Shown here one piece after another: positions 34,879 through 43,990 of a stretch of DNA of 53,657 bases (position 1 is the first letter of the stretch; every line of letters starts with the position of its first letter). The DNA comes from Leadbetterella sp. (GTDB lineage: Bacteria; Bacteroidota; Bacteroidia; Cytophagales; Spirosomataceae), in NCBI GenBank assembly GCA_019638185.1, contig JAHBUH010000028.1:1-53657 (forward strand), given 5' to 3'. The notes under the pieces were generated by a model. That model did no database searches. It had not been told where the DNA came from and worked only from the letters and a program-made list of their open reading frames with translations. The position numbers and the translations under genes were made by a program.

Positions 34879-35632
34879 AATTCTCCAGTAGCCACAGGTC
34901 ATTCTTATTCACATACGCCACCCCGCGGTTCCAGTACGCCTTCTGCCAGATATCATCACTACCAAAGATATTAATCTTGTTCCCGGGTTCAATTTCGCCA
35001 ATGACCGTGGCGGCTGAGCTGGGGTAGTCTCGCAGGTAGGTTTTCTCTCTTACAATAGCCGATTTATAGCTGGACGGGAGGTTAATGAGGAGTGCCAGGA
35101 GCACCAGGTAAGTAATCACCAGCGCCCAGTTATTGCGGTAGACGGGCTTTCCCTGCTTTCTTTTGTTCAGAAGCACCCACAGCAGGAAAACGCCCAGGAA
35201 AATCACCGCATACAGGATAAAAATGTAATACTGCTGGTAGAGGGCAAACACAAAATTGATATTGTTCCGCTCATAGCCCGTGAATTTATGGGTCAGCGCT
35301 ATTTTATTCATCTTATCAAAAACCTCATCGGTGGGCCGGAGGTTATAATAGCTGTTCAGGTAAAAAAGTGTCTTGGGTGCATTGCCCTCGTTTTCGAAAA
35401 TATAAGCCAGCTTCAGGCTCACATTTTCATTGTTCACCTTGGGGTCGCCAAAGATCGCCTCGTACATTTTGGCTGCTTCCGCATAATTCCTGGCCAGGAA
35501 CAACGAATCGGCCTTTTGTGCAATATCGTTTTGTGCTTTAGTATCAAAAGGTTGGCTCAAAAGGGCGAAAAAAAGTAAAAATATTTTAATAAAGGGCTTT
35601 TGAACTGTAGCAATAAATGCATAGTTTTGCAT
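34877..35632 (-). CDS. Exported TPR and SH3-like membrane protein
   Basis: A 251-residue protein. A signal segment (to about 34, DTKAQ) is followed by a TPR-like helical part (about 37-105, RNYAEAAKMYEAIFGD). Two membrane helices (about 135-155 and 168-190) come next, then a C-terminal bacterial SH3-like domain (about 195-251, KTYLRDYPSSAATVIGEIEPGN). The layout resembles BatE of aerotolerance operons, but no other bat genes are near. The open frame runs upstream across tRNA-Lys, so I start at 35632; 35638 is possible. Confidence 0.75.
   Translation of the reverse strand: MQNYAFIATVQKPFIKIFLLFFALLSQPFDTKAQNDIAQKADSLFLARNYAEAAKMYEAIFGDPKVNNENVSLKLAYIFENEGNAPKTLFYLNSYYNLRPTDEVFDKMNKIALTHKFTGYERNNINFVFALYQQYYIFILYAVIFLGVFLLWVLLNKRKQGKPVYRNNWALVITYLVLLALLINLPSSYKSAIVREKTYLRDYPSSAATVIGEIEPGNKINIFGSDDIWQKAYWNRGVAYVNKNDLWLLEN
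35622..35629 (+). promoter_or_regulatory. -7 element of tRNA-Lys
   Basis: TAGTTTTG matches TAnnTTTG, 39 bases before the tRNA, and directly abuts the start codon of the divergent TPR/SH3 gene. Confidence 0.45.
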
Positions 35633-35668
35633 CCTCATTTGAGAGAGACACTTTCTGAATTGAGTCTT

Positions 35669-35741
35669 GATTCCGTAGCTCAGCTGGTAGAGCAATACAC
35701 TTTTAATGTATGGGTCCTGGGTTCGAATCCCAGCGGGATCA
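35669..35741 (+). tRNA. tRNA-Lys (TTT)
   Basis: Complete cloverleaf: acceptor GATTCCG/CGGGATC, D-arm AGCTCAGCTGGTAGAGC, anticodon stem ATACA/TGTAT with loop CTTTTAA giving TTT, and T-arm CTGGGTTCGAATCCCAG. CCA is not encoded. Confidence 0.97.
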
Positions 35742-35744
35742 CTA

Positions 35745-35773
35745 AGCGATGAAAAACTCATCGCTTTTTTTTT
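35745..35773 (+). terminator. Intrinsic terminator of tRNA-Lys
   Basis: Stem AGCGATGA/TCATCGCT, loop AAAAC, then eight T. Confidence 0.9.
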
Positions 35774-35824
35774 ATCCGTTCTTTTAATTTTCTCATTCAT
35801 CTTTGCAAAGATAAAGCACCTTGC

Positions 35825-37228
35825 ATGAAGAAAAAATACGAAATTGAAAACATACAGATCCTCGACTTCGCTGCAGAGGGAAAATGCATCGCCAAAAATG
35901 ACGGTGAGGTGATTTTTGTGGATGGTAGTAAGGTAGTTCCGGGCGACGAGGTAAGGCTGCTGGTATCCAAATCCAAAAAACGTTTTTCCGAAGGAAGAGT
36001 GCTGGCCATAAATAAATTCAGTGAAGACCGGATTGAACCTTTCTGCGCGCATTTTGGCGACTGCGGCGGATGTAAGTGGCAACACGTACCGTACGAGACC
36101 CAATTGGCCCAGAAAGAACGCCAGGTATACGATCAGCTGTCCCGGATAGGTAAAGTGGCATTAAAGAATACATCGCCCATCCTGGGCTCTGCCAGGACCC
36201 GTTTTTACCGGAATAAGCTGGAATATACTTTTTCCAATTCGCGGTGGTTCACGGAAAAGGAGGTGAATTCAGAAGATGAGCTGGACAGGAACGCCCTGGG
36301 TTTTCATGTGCCCCGGCGGTTTGACAAAGTGCTCCCCATTCATCACTGCTATCTCCAGGGGGATCCGTCTAATGACGTCCGGAATTTCTTCCGGGAAGCG
36401 GCGCTGGCCTCCGGAAAGCCCTTTTATGACCACCTGGTGCATAAAGGCTTCTTCCGCACCCTGATGATCCGTACCACTTCTACCGGTGAGCTCATGGTGC
36501 TGGTGCAGTTTGCAGAAAACGACCAGCAGGCCATAAAAGCCGTACTGGATCAGTTTATAGCAAAATTCCCTCAGGTTACCTCTTTAAGCTACGTCATTAA
36601 TACCAAAGGAAACGATACGTTTTTTGACCTGGAGCCCGTTTACTACCACGGCTTGCCCTATATCACGGAAGAAATGGAAGGGCTGAAATTCCGGATCGGT
36701 GTAAAATCCTTTTACCAGACCAACTCCGAACAGGCTTACGAACTGTATAAGCTGGTGCGGGAATTCGCCCGAATCGGGCCTGATGACCTGGTTTATGACC
36801 TCTACACCGGCACCGGCACCATCGCTAATTTCCTGGCCCGGCAGGCCCGGGAAGTGGTAGGAGTGGAGTACATAGAACCGGCCGTACAGGATGCTAAGGT
36901 AAACTCGGAGATTAACGGTATTCCCAATACCCGTTTCTTTGCGGGAGATATGGCTAAAATCCTGAATGAAGACTTTGTGGCCGCTAACGGAAGACCCGAT
37001 ATCGTCATCACTGACCCGCCGAGAGCCGGCATGGACAAAGCCGTATGCGAAGTACTGCTGAAGGTAGCACCGCGGCGTATCGTTTACGTCAGCTGTAACC
37101 CGGCCACCCAGGCCCGGGACCTCGAAATATTAAGCGAAAAATACGAAGTAGAGGCCGTAGCCCCCGTAGATATGTTCCCCCACACCTTTCATGTGGAGAA
37201 TGTGGTCAGCCTGGTTCTGAAGAATTAA
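35825..37228 (+). CDS. rlmD: 23S rRNA (uracil-C5)-methyltransferase, RlmD-like
   Basis: A 467-residue SAM-dependent RNA m5U methyltransferase. An N-terminal TRAM domain (about 1-65) is followed by an iron-sulfur cysteine set, FCAHFGDCGGCKWQH, plus a later cysteine in HHCYLQG. The methyltransferase domain has LYTGTGTIANFLA, VITDPPRAGMD and the catalytic cysteine in YVSCNPATQARDL. The iron-sulfur set supports RlmD over TrmA; other paralogues (RlmC-like) are possible. Its 3' end overlaps convergent pdxA by 4 bp. Confidence 0.9.
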   Translation: MKKKYEIENIQILDFAAEGKCIAKNDGEVIFVDGSKVVPGDEVRLLVSKSKKRFSEGRVLAINKFSEDRIEPFCAHFGDCGGCKWQHVPYETQLAQKERQVYDQLSRIGKVALKNTSPILGSARTRFYRNKLEYTFSNSRWFTEKEVNSEDELDRNALGFHVPRRFDKVLPIHHCYLQGDPSNDVRNFFREAALASGKPFYDHLVHKGFFRTLMIRTTSTGELMVLVQFAENDQQAIKAVLDQFIAKFPQVTSLSYVINTKGNDTFFDLEPVYYHGLPYITEEMEGLKFRIGVKSFYQTNSEQAYELYKLVREFARIGPDDLVYDLYTGTGTIANFLARQAREVVGVEYIEPAVQDAKVNSEINGIPNTRFFAGDMAKILNEDFVAANGRPDIVITDPPRAGMDKAVCEVLLKVAPRRIVYVSCNPATQARDLEILSEKYEVEAVAPVDMFPHTFHVENVVSLVLKN

Positions 37229-38298
37229 TACTTTTCCTTCTTCAGGTTATCAATATCTATCTTCTGGTGTTTAATGGAGTTTTTATCTAACTCCGCATAC
37301 TCCTGCCGCTGGCGGCTGATATCCACTGCGGCGTAGATAGCGTGTAGCATGGAACCCGGATCGGCCAGGTTTTGCCCGGCTATATCAAAGCCGGTACCGT
37401 GATCCGGTGAAGTCCGTACCCCCGGGATACCCGCCGTAAAATTAACACCGCTGTCAAAGGCCAGCATTTTAAAGGGGGTCAGGGCCTGGTCGTGGTACAT
37501 GCCCAGGATAGCATCAAATTTCCGGAAATGGTCCGAGGCAAAGAAGCCGTCGGTAGGGAAGGGGCCGGATACCAGGTGGCCTTTGTTCTTGTATTGCTCT
37601 ATCACCGGGCTGATTACCTGCTTCTCCTCGTCGCCCAGGAGGCCGTTTTCACCGGCATGGGGATTCAGACCCAACACCGCTATTTTAGGCTTGGCAATGC
37701 CGAAATCCACTTTAAGGGAATGAAGCATGAGGTTTAGCTTGGAAGCGATGGCCTCGCGGGTAAGCACTTTTTTCACTTTGTCTAAAGGAATGTGCCCCGT
37801 TACCACACCTATCCGGAGCATATCGCTGATCATAAACATCAGCACATCTTTCTTATCAAACGCCTGGGCCAGGTACTCGGTGTGCCCGGGAAACTTAAAC
37901 GACTCGCTCTGGATATTTTCCTTGCTGATAGGGGCAGTCACCAGGGCATCGATCCTGCCGGCTTTCAGGTCTTCGGTGGCCCGGGCCAGGCTGTCAAAAG
38001 CCAGCTGGCCGGCTTTCGGATCCAGTTTACCCGGTGTCAGCTCAAAATACTCCCCCTTCAGGCAATTCACCAGGTTAAAATTCTTTTGCTGGGCCTGGGT
38101 GGCATCCTGAACGTGGGTGTACTGCCAGTTCTGCATCCCTACCAGGTTTTTGTATTTACTCAGATGCTTTCCGGAACCGTAGATCACAGGAATACAAATT
38201 TTATTCACACGGTGGGTGTTTAAGGCTTTTAGCAGTACTTCGGGGCCAATTCCGTTAATATCACCTGTTGTAATTCCTATACGGGGTATAAATTCCAT
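37225..38298 (-). CDS. pdxA: 4-hydroxythreonine-4-phosphate dehydrogenase
   Basis: A 357-residue PdxA of the DXP-dependent pyridoxal phosphate pathway. N-terminal RIGITTGDINGIGPEVLLKAL, ALVTAPISKENIQ, metal histidines in FPGHTEYLA, GLNPHAGENGLLG and YHDQALTPFK, and the RTSPDHGTGFDIAG block. A -7 element TAAATTTG lies on this strand at 38325-38318. Confidence 0.96.
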   Translation of the reverse strand: MEFIPRIGITTGDINGIGPEVLLKALNTHRVNKICIPVIYGSGKHLSKYKNLVGMQNWQYTHVQDATQAQQKNFNLVNCLKGEYFELTPGKLDPKAGQLAFDSLARATEDLKAGRIDALVTAPISKENIQSESFKFPGHTEYLAQAFDKKDVLMFMISDMLRIGVVTGHIPLDKVKKVLTREAIASKLNLMLHSLKVDFGIAKPKIAVLGLNPHAGENGLLGDEEKQVISPVIEQYKNKGHLVSGPFPTDGFFASDHFRKFDAILGMYHDQALTPFKMLAFDSGVNFTAGIPGVRTSPDHGTGFDIAGQNLADPGSMLHAIYAAVDISRQRQEYAELDKNSIKHQKIDIDNLKKEKY

Positions 38299-38317
38299 TC
38301 ACATCTTTATTTTGGGG

Positions 38318-38325
38318 CAAATTTA
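38318..38325 (-). promoter_or_regulatory. -7 element for pdxA
   Basis: Minus-strand TAAATTTG, matching TAnnTTTG, 19 bases before the pdxA start. Confidence 0.6.
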
Positions 38326-38340
38326 GGGATTTTCCCCTCA

Positions 38341-38380
38341 CTACGTATAAAATTTGATGCGTATCAGATTTTATACGTAG
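38341..38380. repeat. 13-bp inverted repeat downstream of the GH92 gene
   Basis: CTACGTATAAAAT (38341-38353) and its exact complement (38368-38380) with a 14-base loop. Flanking TTTTCCC/GGGAAAA can extend the stem. It lies between the GH92 stop and the pdxA promoter. No T-tract follows on the minus strand, so it may be an operator or mRNA 3' structure rather than a standard terminator. Confidence 0.55.
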
Positions 38381-38425
38381 GGAAAAAATAACTACTGCAT
38401 TTACTTTGGGTGCATCTGCGCCCGC

Positions 38426-40693
38426 TTATTTCGGCCGTTGCGCCTTTTCCATGGCTTCTGCCGGCTGGGGGCCCATGGTAAATTCCAGCTCACCGCCTTT
38501 CATAATATCGGCATAGGAAAGAGACAGCTTCTCATAGTTTTTACCGTTCAGGCGTACGCTCTGAACATATTTATTGGTGTGGCTGTTATTTTTTACCACG
38601 ATACGGAAAGTCTTGTCGCCCCCTACTTTTATAGTAGCCTTATCTACCAGGGGAGACCCGAACACAAACTCCCCGCTCAGCGGGTTAGCCGGGTAAAAAC
38701 CCAGAGAAGACAGGATATACCAGGCACTCATCTGACCCACGTCCTCGTTTCCGCTTAGCCCGTCCGGATGGGTGGTATAGAATTTATCAGCCACTTCTCT
38801 CAGTTTTTCTGCCGTTTTGCCGGGTTTTCCGGCAAAGGTATACAGGTAGATCACATGATGGCTGGGTTCATTGCCGTGTGCATACTGGCCTATTAATCCG
38901 CTGATATCATTGGAAGCCGTAGCTTCCAGCTCGCTGGGCAGGGCAAAGAACTCATCCAGCCTTTTTACAAACGCCTGGTCGCCTCCCAGCAGTTTAATCA
39001 GCTCATAGGGCTGATGAGGTACCATCCACAGGTACTGCCAGGCGTTGCCTTCCACGTAGTCGTTTGTACGGTGATCCGCACTGAAGGGGTTAAAATTCTT
39101 ACGGAAGGATCCGTCTGCAAAACGCCCGTTAAAAAACTTCCTTTCCGGGTCAAAATAAAGCTTGTAGAGCCCGGCTCGCTCCTGGTAATACTTAGCGGCA
39201 TCCGCTTTGCCCAATGCCTGGGCCATGGCTGAAAATGCGCCGTCGGCTACCGAATATTCCATGGCCCAGGCCACGGTTTCATGGATGTTATCTGCCGGGA
39301 TCCATTTCAGATCCTTCACCCATTTCTGCCCTACAGGTAATTTCTCTTCGGTAGGGTGATTAGACACCTTATAAAATGCATCAAAAGCCCGCAGGGCCGT
39401 TTCCTTCTTCACCAGACCTTTCCGGAACGCGTCAGAAACCACCGTCATGGCCGGGTTTCCCATCATACAGAAGGTTTCACTGCCGTAAAGCGGCCAAAGG
39501 GCCATGGCTTTCTGCTGCTCGGTGATGTTCACGAGCGACTGCGCAAAATCTTCCGAACGGTCCGGATCCGTTAGCGTCAGCAGGGGGTGCTGCGCCCGGT
39601 AGGTATCCCACAGGGAAAAAGTAGTATAATTCTGAAAACCGGCATTCCGGTACACCTCTTTGTCCGAACCCCGATAGTCACCGTTAACGTCATTGAAGAG
39701 GGAAGGGGCAAACCGCGTATGGTACATGGCCGTATAAAATACCGTTTTCACCGAATCTGCGGCCTCGATCTCTATCCGCGACAAATTATTATTCCACTTT
39801 TCCCGGGCTTGCTCCCTCAGCCGGTCGAAGTCGTTATGCAGCACCTCCGTATCCATATTCAGCAGGGCGTTTTCAGCGCTTACCGGTGATAGCGCCACTT
39901 TTACCACTATCTCTTTCCGGCTGTCTGTCAGCGCCGGAAATAACAGGGCTTTGATAGCTTTACCGGCCGCCCGGTTTCCCTGAACAGCCACCGTATCTTC
40001 ATATAGCTCCACCCTTTTAACCGGTACTGAGGTTTTCAGGGCAAAAAACACCCGCTGATCTTTGGACCAGCCGCGAGAAAAACGTTCACCCATAAAAAGG
40101 GTGTCATTTACCTGCTCAAAGCGGGTAGCCACCGGAGCATCCCACCCCATACCGAACTTCAGGTCTACCAGCAGGTGGGCATTGTCCGACTTCTCAAAAC
40201 GGTACCGGTGCATGCCTACCCGCTCAGAAGCCGTGAGCTCAGCCCTTACACCGTATTTATCCAGGTAAACCCGGTAATAGCCGGGCTCTGTTTTTTCATT
40301 TTCTTTTTTAAACAGCGAACCGTAGCCTGTTTCAGGCTTTTCAAACGCCATGGGTTTCAGCCGGGGTTTCCCGGTAGCCGGCAGCACCAGGATGTCATTC
40401 AGGTCACCAATCCCCGTTCCGCTCAGGTGGGTGTGCGTAAAACCCAGGATCTCTTCGCTGATATAATTATAACCGGAGCACCAGTCCCACCCGTTAAACT
40501 CATCCCAGCTCCTTATGATCTGCGAGGGGCCTAACTGTACGGCTCCAAACGGCACATTGGCCCCCACAAACACGTGACCATGCCCTTTAGACCCGATATA
40601 CGGATTCACATAAGCAGAAAGGTCTTTTTGGGTAGCCTCCCGGGCGCATCCCAATAACACCACAAGCCCGATTCCAAGCAGCACAGTTTTCAT
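38426..40693 (-). CDS. GH92 family glycosidase (alpha-mannosidase-like) lipoprotein
   Basis: A 755-residue lipoprotein. The Met at 40693 starts a lipoprotein signal (VLLGIGLVVLLGC) with the lipobox cysteine near residue 16. The GH92 N-terminal beta domain follows (VNPYIGSKGHGHVFVGANVPFGAVQ), then the (alpha/alpha)6 catalytic domain with FSLWDTYRAQHPL, AWAMEYSVADGA, GNAWQYLWMVPH and GNEDVGQMSAWYILSSLGFYP. Members are exo-alpha-mannosidases needing Ca2+. No SusC/SusD genes are nearby, so it is not in a visible polysaccharide utilisation locus. Confidence 0.92.
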   Translation of the reverse strand: MKTVLLGIGLVVLLGCAREATQKDLSAYVNPYIGSKGHGHVFVGANVPFGAVQLGPSQIIRSWDEFNGWDWCSGYNYISEEILGFTHTHLSGTGIGDLNDILVLPATGKPRLKPMAFEKPETGYGSLFKKENEKTEPGYYRVYLDKYGVRAELTASERVGMHRYRFEKSDNAHLLVDLKFGMGWDAPVATRFEQVNDTLFMGERFSRGWSKDQRVFFALKTSVPVKRVELYEDTVAVQGNRAAGKAIKALLFPALTDSRKEIVVKVALSPVSAENALLNMDTEVLHNDFDRLREQAREKWNNNLSRIEIEAADSVKTVFYTAMYHTRFAPSLFNDVNGDYRGSDKEVYRNAGFQNYTTFSLWDTYRAQHPLLTLTDPDRSEDFAQSLVNITEQQKAMALWPLYGSETFCMMGNPAMTVVSDAFRKGLVKKETALRAFDAFYKVSNHPTEEKLPVGQKWVKDLKWIPADNIHETVAWAMEYSVADGAFSAMAQALGKADAAKYYQERAGLYKLYFDPERKFFNGRFADGSFRKNFNPFSADHRTNDYVEGNAWQYLWMVPHQPYELIKLLGGDQAFVKRLDEFFALPSELEATASNDISGLIGQYAHGNEPSHHVIYLYTFAGKPGKTAEKLREVADKFYTTHPDGLSGNEDVGQMSAWYILSSLGFYPANPLSGEFVFGSPLVDKATIKVGGDKTFRIVVKNNSHTNKYVQSVRLNGKNYEKLSLSYADIMKGGELEFTMGPQPAEAMEKAQRPK

Positions 40694-40712
40694 ATTTCCG
40701 ATATATTTATAA

Positions 40713-40720
40713 CAAAAATA
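40713..40720 (-). promoter_or_regulatory. -7 element for the GH92 gene
   Basis: Minus-strand TATTTTTG, matching TAnnTTTG, 19 bases before the Met at 40693; it supports that start over the longer frame from 40741. Confidence 0.6.
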
Positions 40721-40739
40721 AGAAAATATTTCACATACC

Positions 40740-40772
40740 AAAAAGGCCGGATTTCATTGCTGAAACCCGGCC
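40740..40772 (-). terminator. Intrinsic terminator of the DAHPS-CM gene
   Basis: On the minus strand, stem GGCCGG-x-TTTCA type (one mismatch, loop of four) followed by five T, 24 bp after the stop codon. Confidence 0.8.
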
Positions 40773-40795
40773 CTTACTTTATTTATCCCGTTAGC

Positions 40796-41890
40796 TTATA
40801 TAGCCTGACGGTTCATTACTTCTGTCTGCTTCCGGATAGACTCCATGTGAATCAGCTTAAACAGCTCTTCCACCACCTCGGGGTAAAGATTCAGGCTTTT
40901 AGCCCATTCTGCCCGGCTTTCGTGCACATGCTTCCAGCGATCCAGCTGCAGTACAGCTACGTTATTATCACGCTTATATTCGCCCAGTTGCTCCACTACC
41001 GCCATCCGGCTGGCCAGCACTTCCATCAGCTCCCTGTCCAGGTTATCCAGGCGGGCGCGCAGTCTGTCCAGCTCCGACTGGAAATCGGTACCGTAAGTAG
41101 CTTTCCGGAATTCGGTGCTGCTCAGCATTTCGCCCAGGGCATCCGGTGTCAGCTGCTGCGACGCATCTGACCATGCTTCATCCGGGTTACGGTGTGACTC
41201 AATGATCAGACCGTCATAATTCAGGTCCATGGCCCGCTGGGTAAGCTCAGCCAGGTACGCCCTTTTTCCGGCCATGTGGCTGGGGTCACCGATCATCGGG
41301 ATGGACGGGAAATGCGTCTTAAATTCCACTGCGATCTGCCACATAGGTGAGTTCCGGTATTTGGTTTCCTGGGCATTGGAGAACCCGCGGTGAATGGCAC
41401 CCATTTTAGTGATGCCTGCGCCGGCTATCCGCTCAAAAGCACCCACCCATAGCGCCAGGTCCGGGTTTACGGGGTTTTTTATCAGTACAGGCACATCTAC
41501 ACCTTTTAATGCGTCAGCAAGATCCTGAACGTTAAACGGGTTAACTGTAGTTCTGGCACCGATCCACAATACATCCACGCCATACTTCAGCGCCAGTTCA
41601 ATGTGCTGCGGAGTAGCCACTTCTACTGCTGTCTTCAGCCCGGTCTGCTCTTTTACCTTCTGCAGCCATGGCAGCGCCTCTTCGCCTTTCCCCTCAAAAC
41701 TGCCCGGCCGTGTTCTTGGCTTCCATACACCGGCCCGGTAAATATGCGCATAACCGTTACGGGCTATGCCTTCGGCAGTCTCCAATACCTGCTCTTCTGT
41801 TTCAGCACTGCAGGGGCCTGCAATGATCAGGGGTTTGCCATCTGTTTTTACCCAGGACTCCAGTGGCGATACGTTCAAATTTGCTTTCAT
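40796..41890 (-). CDS. Bifunctional DAHP synthase / chorismate mutase
   Basis: A 364-residue fusion. Residues about 1-255 are a type I-beta/KDO8P-like DAHP synthase: PLIIAGPCSAETEEQV, YRAGVWKPRTRPGSFEG, LWIGARTTVNPFNVQ, GAIHRGFS and MIGDPSHMAGKR. Residues about 265-360 form an AroQ (type II) chorismate mutase, LDRLRARLDNLDRELMEVLASRM. It makes the first intermediate of the shikimate pathway and prephenate for Phe/Tyr. Fused mutase domains often give feedback control by prephenate. Confidence 0.95.
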   Translation of the reverse strand: MKANLNVSPLESWVKTDGKPLIIAGPCSAETEEQVLETAEGIARNGYAHIYRAGVWKPRTRPGSFEGKGEEALPWLQKVKEQTGLKTAVEVATPQHIELALKYGVDVLWIGARTTVNPFNVQDLADALKGVDVPVLIKNPVNPDLALWVGAFERIAGAGITKMGAIHRGFSNAQETKYRNSPMWQIAVEFKTHFPSIPMIGDPSHMAGKRAYLAELTQRAMDLNYDGLIIESHRNPDEAWSDASQQLTPDALGEMLSSTEFRKATYGTDFQSELDRLRARLDNLDRELMEVLASRMAVVEQLGEYKRDNNVAVLQLDRWKHVHESRAEWAKSLNLYPEVVEELFKLIHMESIRKQTEVMNRQAI

Positions 41891-41937
41891 TAAGTGAAAC
41901 TATTTAATCCTATTCCTATTTTATCTTAAAAACCGTT

Positions 41938-41945
41938 TATCTTTG
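41938..41945 (+). promoter_or_regulatory. -7 element for proline dehydrogenase
   Basis: TATCTTTG, 26 bases before the ATG at 41972; it overlaps the upstream GTG that would give a longer frame. Confidence 0.6.
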
Positions 41946-41971
41946 TGGCTCAAATTTCATTGAGTAATTCT

Positions 41972-43165
41972 ATGGCACCAAAACGTCGTATTGATTTTTC
42001 AGATACGGAAACAGCGTTCAAAAACCAATCCAAGAGCCAGCTTAACCTCAATTACTACATATTCATGTCCATGAACCAAAATGGGCTGGTAAATATAGGT
42101 ACTTTTTTTATTAAGTGGTTTCTGAAGCTGGGATTACCCATAAAATTTATAATTAAAAAGACAATTTTCCAATTATTCTGCGGCGGGGAAGATATCCAGG
42201 ATTGTGAAAAGACCATTGATAAGCTGAACCGGTATAAAGTAGGCACTATCCTGGATTACAGCGTGGAGGGAGAAGACGATGAGAAAAGCTTTGACGAAAC
42301 CAAGGCAGAGCTGATGAAAACCATCGAAATGGCGCACCAGAACCCGGATAAAATCCCTTTTTCTGTTTTCAAAGTAACGGGTATCGGCTCCCGCGATCTC
42401 CTGGCGGAAGTGCAGGAAGACGGGGTGGACTGCCTGTCGCCCGAAAAGCGGAGTTCCTACCAGCGCCTCGTTAAAAGATTCCAGACGCTTTGCAAAAGCG
42501 CATCCGATAAAGGGGTCCGCTTATTTATAGATGCGGAAGAAACCTGGATCCAGGACGTGATTGACGAGCTGGCCCTGGAAGAAATGAAGAAATACAATAC
42601 TTCCGCCAAAACCATCATTTACAATACCTACCAGATGTACCGGACGGCCTCCTACGGCATCCTGGAATCACATATCCTGGCCGCTAAAACTGAAGGGTTT
42701 ACGGTGGGGGCTAAGTTAGTACGTGGTGCCTATATGGAAAAAGAGCGGAAACGGGCAGAAGAAAAAGGGTACGCTGACCCTATCAACCCCGATAAAAACG
42801 CTACCGATACGGAATATAACAAGGCGGTGAAACTGAGTATTGAAAATGTGGAATACATCAGCATCTGCCTGGGAACGCATAACGAAGACAGTTGTAACCT
42901 GGCCGTAGGCCTGCTGGCGGAAAATGGAATTGATTCACACGACAGCCGGGTGTATTTTGCCCAGCTCCTGGGAATGAGTGACAATATTTCCTTTAACCTG
43001 GCCAATGCAGGCTACAATGTGGCTAAATACGTGCCTTACGGACCTATTGAAGCGGTGATGCCTTACCTGATCCGGAGAGCCGCAGAAAACTCGTCTATCG
43101 CCGGTCAGAGCAGCCGCGAATATTTATTGATCAAAAAAGAAAGGGAAAGAAGAAAGTCAGCATGA
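41972..43165 (+). CDS. Proline dehydrogenase
   Basis: A 397-residue FAD-dependent enzyme that oxidises proline to pyrroline-5-carboxylate and feeds electrons to quinone. It has a TIM-barrel with LDYSVEGEDDEKSFDET, FIDAEETWIQ, the substrate-site KLVRGAYMEKERKRA, and YVPYGPIEAVMPYLIRRAAEN near the C-terminus. It is monofunctional; no P5C dehydrogenase domain is fused. The frame begins with GTG at 41945 inside the promoter, so I take the ATG at 41972. It overlaps lspA by 4 bp. Confidence 0.93.
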   Translation: MAPKRRIDFSDTETAFKNQSKSQLNLNYYIFMSMNQNGLVNIGTFFIKWFLKLGLPIKFIIKKTIFQLFCGGEDIQDCEKTIDKLNRYKVGTILDYSVEGEDDEKSFDETKAELMKTIEMAHQNPDKIPFSVFKVTGIGSRDLLAEVQEDGVDCLSPEKRSSYQRLVKRFQTLCKSASDKGVRLFIDAEETWIQDVIDELALEEMKKYNTSAKTIIYNTYQMYRTASYGILESHILAAKTEGFTVGAKLVRGAYMEKERKRAEEKGYADPINPDKNATDTEYNKAVKLSIENVEYISICLGTHNEDSCNLAVGLLAENGIDSHDSRVYFAQLLGMSDNISFNLANAGYNVAKYVPYGPIEAVMPYLIRRAAENSSIAGQSSREYLLIKKERERRKSA

Positions 43166-43749
43166 GGTTAGCCGGAAAATATTTTTTATTTACTTTATTG
43201 CTTATACTCATAGACCAGGCCATCAAACTGTGGATGTTCTATGTGGTAGTTCCCCAACATAACGGGACCATTGACCTCATACCCGGGGTCTTTAAGCTGC
43301 ATTATGTCACAAACCCCGGAATGGCCTTCGGTATGGAGCTGGGCGGGAATTACGGTAAGATAGCTCTTACGCTGTTTCGCGTACTGGCCATGGTGCTGAT
43401 CGGTTATTACCTGTTTAAACAGTCCAATAAGCATCCCCGTAACGGTATCCTTTGGGCGCTGGCCGCCATCCTGGCAGGCGCATTGGGGAACCTGATCGAT
43501 AGCATTTTCTACGGCGTTTACCTGCCGGGAAATGCCCCGGAGTGGGTTAAAACGCCCTGGTTCCACGGCGAGGTGATCGATATGTTCTACTTTAACTGGC
43601 TCGATGGCTTCTGGCCATCGTGGGTACCCCGATACGGCGGAAGCTACTTCCTTACGCCAATTTTTAATTTCGCCGATGCTTGCATTTTCTGCGGAGTAGT
43701 GGCAATTTTGATCTTTCAAAAGAAATTTTTAGAACTGGGAAATAAATGA
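43162..43749 (+). CDS. lspA: Lipoprotein signal peptidase (signal peptidase II)
   Basis: A 195-residue membrane aspartyl protease that cleaves lipoprotein signal peptides. Family blocks: IDQAIKLWMF, YVTNPGMAFGM, GALGNLIDSIFYGVY with one catalytic Asp, and NFADACIFCGV with the other. Four membrane helices. A loop of about 40 residues between the two Asp blocks is longer than in E. coli LspA, as is common in Bacteroidota. Confidence 0.95.
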   Translation: MRLAGKYFLFTLLLILIDQAIKLWMFYVVVPQHNGTIDLIPGVFKLHYVTNPGMAFGMELGGNYGKIALTLFRVLAMVLIGYYLFKQSNKHPRNGILWALAAILAGALGNLIDSIFYGVYLPGNAPEWVKTPWFHGEVIDMFYFNWLDGFWPSWVPRYGGSYFLTPIFNFADACIFCGVVAILIFQKKFLELGNK

Positions 43750-43985
43750 AACCTGCTAACTTAAAACTTGCTGTAGTCCTATTGGTCTTTTTTGCCCTTT
43801 ACGGCTCCTATAATGTTCCGATGGTCAAAGCCCAGAAAGCCATACAGGTGGTGAGCACCCTCCTGAGCATCGGATGCCTGGTACTGCTGATCCGGAACCC
43901 CGCCGAACAGCACAAAAGATGGTGGAATATCTCCCTGACCGTTTTACTGCTGGTGACCCTGGTGGGCTTTATGATCGGGAAGTAA
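43746..43985 (+). CDS. Small integral membrane protein
   Basis: A 79-residue protein with three short hydrophobic stretches (about 8-20, 33-47 and 58-76). It overlaps lspA by 4 bp and ends the proline dehydrogenase-lspA unit. Not recognised as a named family. Confidence 0.65.
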   Translation: MKPANLKLAVVLLVFFALYGSYNVPMVKAQKAIQVVSTLLSIGCLVLLIRNPAEQHKRWWNISLTVLLLVTLVGFMIGK

Positions 43986-43990
43986 GCGGG

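Noticed and set aside
35633-36103. N-terminal extension of the TPR/SH3 gene
   Set aside because: The extension reads through tRNA-Lys on the opposite strand and into rlmD; the signal peptide begins at 35632.
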